The notes beneath the pieces are model-generated. The model saw nothing but the letters and a program-made list of their open reading frames with translations, did no database searches and was not told the DNA's origin. The position numbers were made by a program, and so were the translations under genes. DNA of 64,000 nucleotides from Sphingobacterium sp. ML3W (GTDB lineage: Bacteria > Bacteroidota > Bacteroidia > Sphingobacteriales > Sphingobacteriaceae), in assembly GCF_000747525.1 (NCBI RefSeq), contig NZ_CP009278.1, positions 1,984,001-2,048,000 of the forward strand, in the 5' to 3' direction. Positions 63,341 through 64,000 of this stretch are shown in pieces (position 1 is the stretch's first letter; the number at the start of each line of letters is the position of its first letter).

Positions 63341-64000
63341 ATGAAATATAAATCAGTAATGCTATTACTTGCTATAGTAGTAAGTAGTATAGGGTCTTTA
63401 TGTGCGAAAACAATGGCACCTTCTTTTGATAACCAGCAAAAGAAGAAAAATGTATTAGTTGTTGGAGGTGGTGGATCGCACGATTTTGATCGCTGGTACA
63501 AGATAGAGGATACGAAATTGATCAATACGATGGCAGATGTAAATGCAATCTATACAGATAATACCGATTCGATACGCTTCTATTTGAAAACGACCGATCT
63601 ATTGGTGTTAACCAATAATCAACCTATCTCAAAAGCGTCTCAAGTAGCGATTGAAAAATTTGTAGCACAGGGTAAACCCTTGATCTTACTTCATGCTGCA
63701 GTATGGTACAATTGGGAAGACTGGTCTAAATATAACTTGGAATATGTAGGAGGGGGGAGCAAAAGCCACGAAAATTTTCAAGAAATCAAAAATATCGTCG
63801 TGAATACCGCGCACCCGATCAATCAAGGAGTTTCGCCGGAATTTACATTTAAAGACGAACTATACCGCCACGAACCTAACGCTACGGGTAAGGGTATCGA
63901 TGTATTGGTTATTAGCCAATCGTTAGAAACGGCTAAAGTTTATCCGGCTGTATTCACGGTCAACCATGATAAAGCTAGAATTGTAGGCATTACACTGGGT
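63341..64000 (+). CDS. ThuA-domain protein, partial (runs off the window)
   Basis: 220 codons are visible, starting MKYKSVMLLLAIVVSSIGSL (signal peptide), then a ThuA domain (KKNVLVVGGGGSHDFDRWYK, LLHAAVWYNWEDWSKYNLEY, and KDELYRHEPNATGKGIDVLV). The C-terminus lies outside the window. ThuA proteins have a class I glutamine-amidotransferase-like fold and occur in trehalose and other sugar-use operons. The start is 15 bp after the PVC-type gene's stop, so the two form a unit under the AraC regulator. Confidence 0.9.
   Translation, partial: MKYKSVMLLLAIVVSSIGSLCAKTMAPSFDNQQKKKNVLVVGGGGSHDFDRWYKIEDTKLINTMADVNAIYTDNTDSIRFYLKTTDLLVLTNNQPISKASQVAIEKFVAQGKPLILLHAAVWYNWEDWSKYNLEYVGGGSKSHENFQEIKNIVVNTAHPINQGVSPEFTFKDELYRHEPNATGKGIDVLVISQSLETAKVYPAVFTVNHDKARIVGITLG

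Overview
The window looks like chromosomal DNA from a Bacteroidota bacterium of the family Sphingobacteriaceae, most likely Sphingobacterium or a close relative (inference). The evidence is three SusC/SusD loci, two of them with ECF sigma/FecR pairs, promoters with a TAnnTTTG -7 box, weak Shine-Dalgarno use, DUF6266 and DUF5675 proteins, and an AT-rich composition. No tRNA, rRNA or CRISPR array was seen.

Layout. 1-3.5 kb: housekeeping genes metA, mazG and a MocR/PdxR-type regulator. 3.8-7 kb: a dinB gene reduced to a 49-codon in-frame remnant, translationally coupled to an intact dnaE-like polymerase gene. 7-20 kb: a low-density accessory stretch with degraded IS3-family copies, an IS21 istA fragment, an Rpn-type nuclease, a DUF1016 nuclease, a truncated KilA-N gene, several hypotheticals, a secreted-protein gene broken by an amber codon, and a 1-kb non-coding region holding an elaborate predicted RNA structure. 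20-27 kb: an unknown protein, SusC, SusD and a TlpA-like thioredoxin. 27-33.4 kb: two tandem Crp-like regulators, a 76-aa small protein, an HTH protein, a frameshifted excisionase-like gene, and a compact cassette of two DUF6266 proteins, a DUF5675 protein, a small membrane protein and a holin-like peptide.

33.5-44 kb is a polysaccharide/glycoprotein-utilisation locus: ECF sigma, FecR, SusC (with an in-frame ochre codon), SusD, a discoidin-domain lipoprotein and an M60 (mucinase-type) metallopeptidase. 44.3-47.1 kb holds a secreted double DUF1080 protein and a Tat-exported Gfo/Idh/MocA oxidoreductase. 47.3-57 kb is a second, minus-strand locus: ECF sigma, FecR, SusC (frameshifted in a G6 tract), SusD, an endonuclease/exonuclease/phosphatase-fold protein and a GH29 alpha-L-fucosidase. 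Together these loci suggest a specialist on host or mucin-like, fucosylated glycans (inference). 57.1-58.7 kb has a degenerate copy of the holin-like/sigma region followed by an intact dinB without dnaE. 58.8-64 kb has an AraC regulator divergent from a large PVC-type dehydrogenase-like lipoprotein with a C-terminal blue-copper domain, then a ThuA-domain gene that runs off the window.

The most striking points are: (1) two sister dinB-dnaE loci that have lost opposite halves; (2) a duplicated relic that joins the holin/sigma region to dinB; (3) four single-base lesions in otherwise good genes; (4) the nested RNA structure with a competing 16-bp helix at 19.26-19.44 kb; (5) a roughly 35-bp insert at the same codon of orfA in three IS3 remnants.
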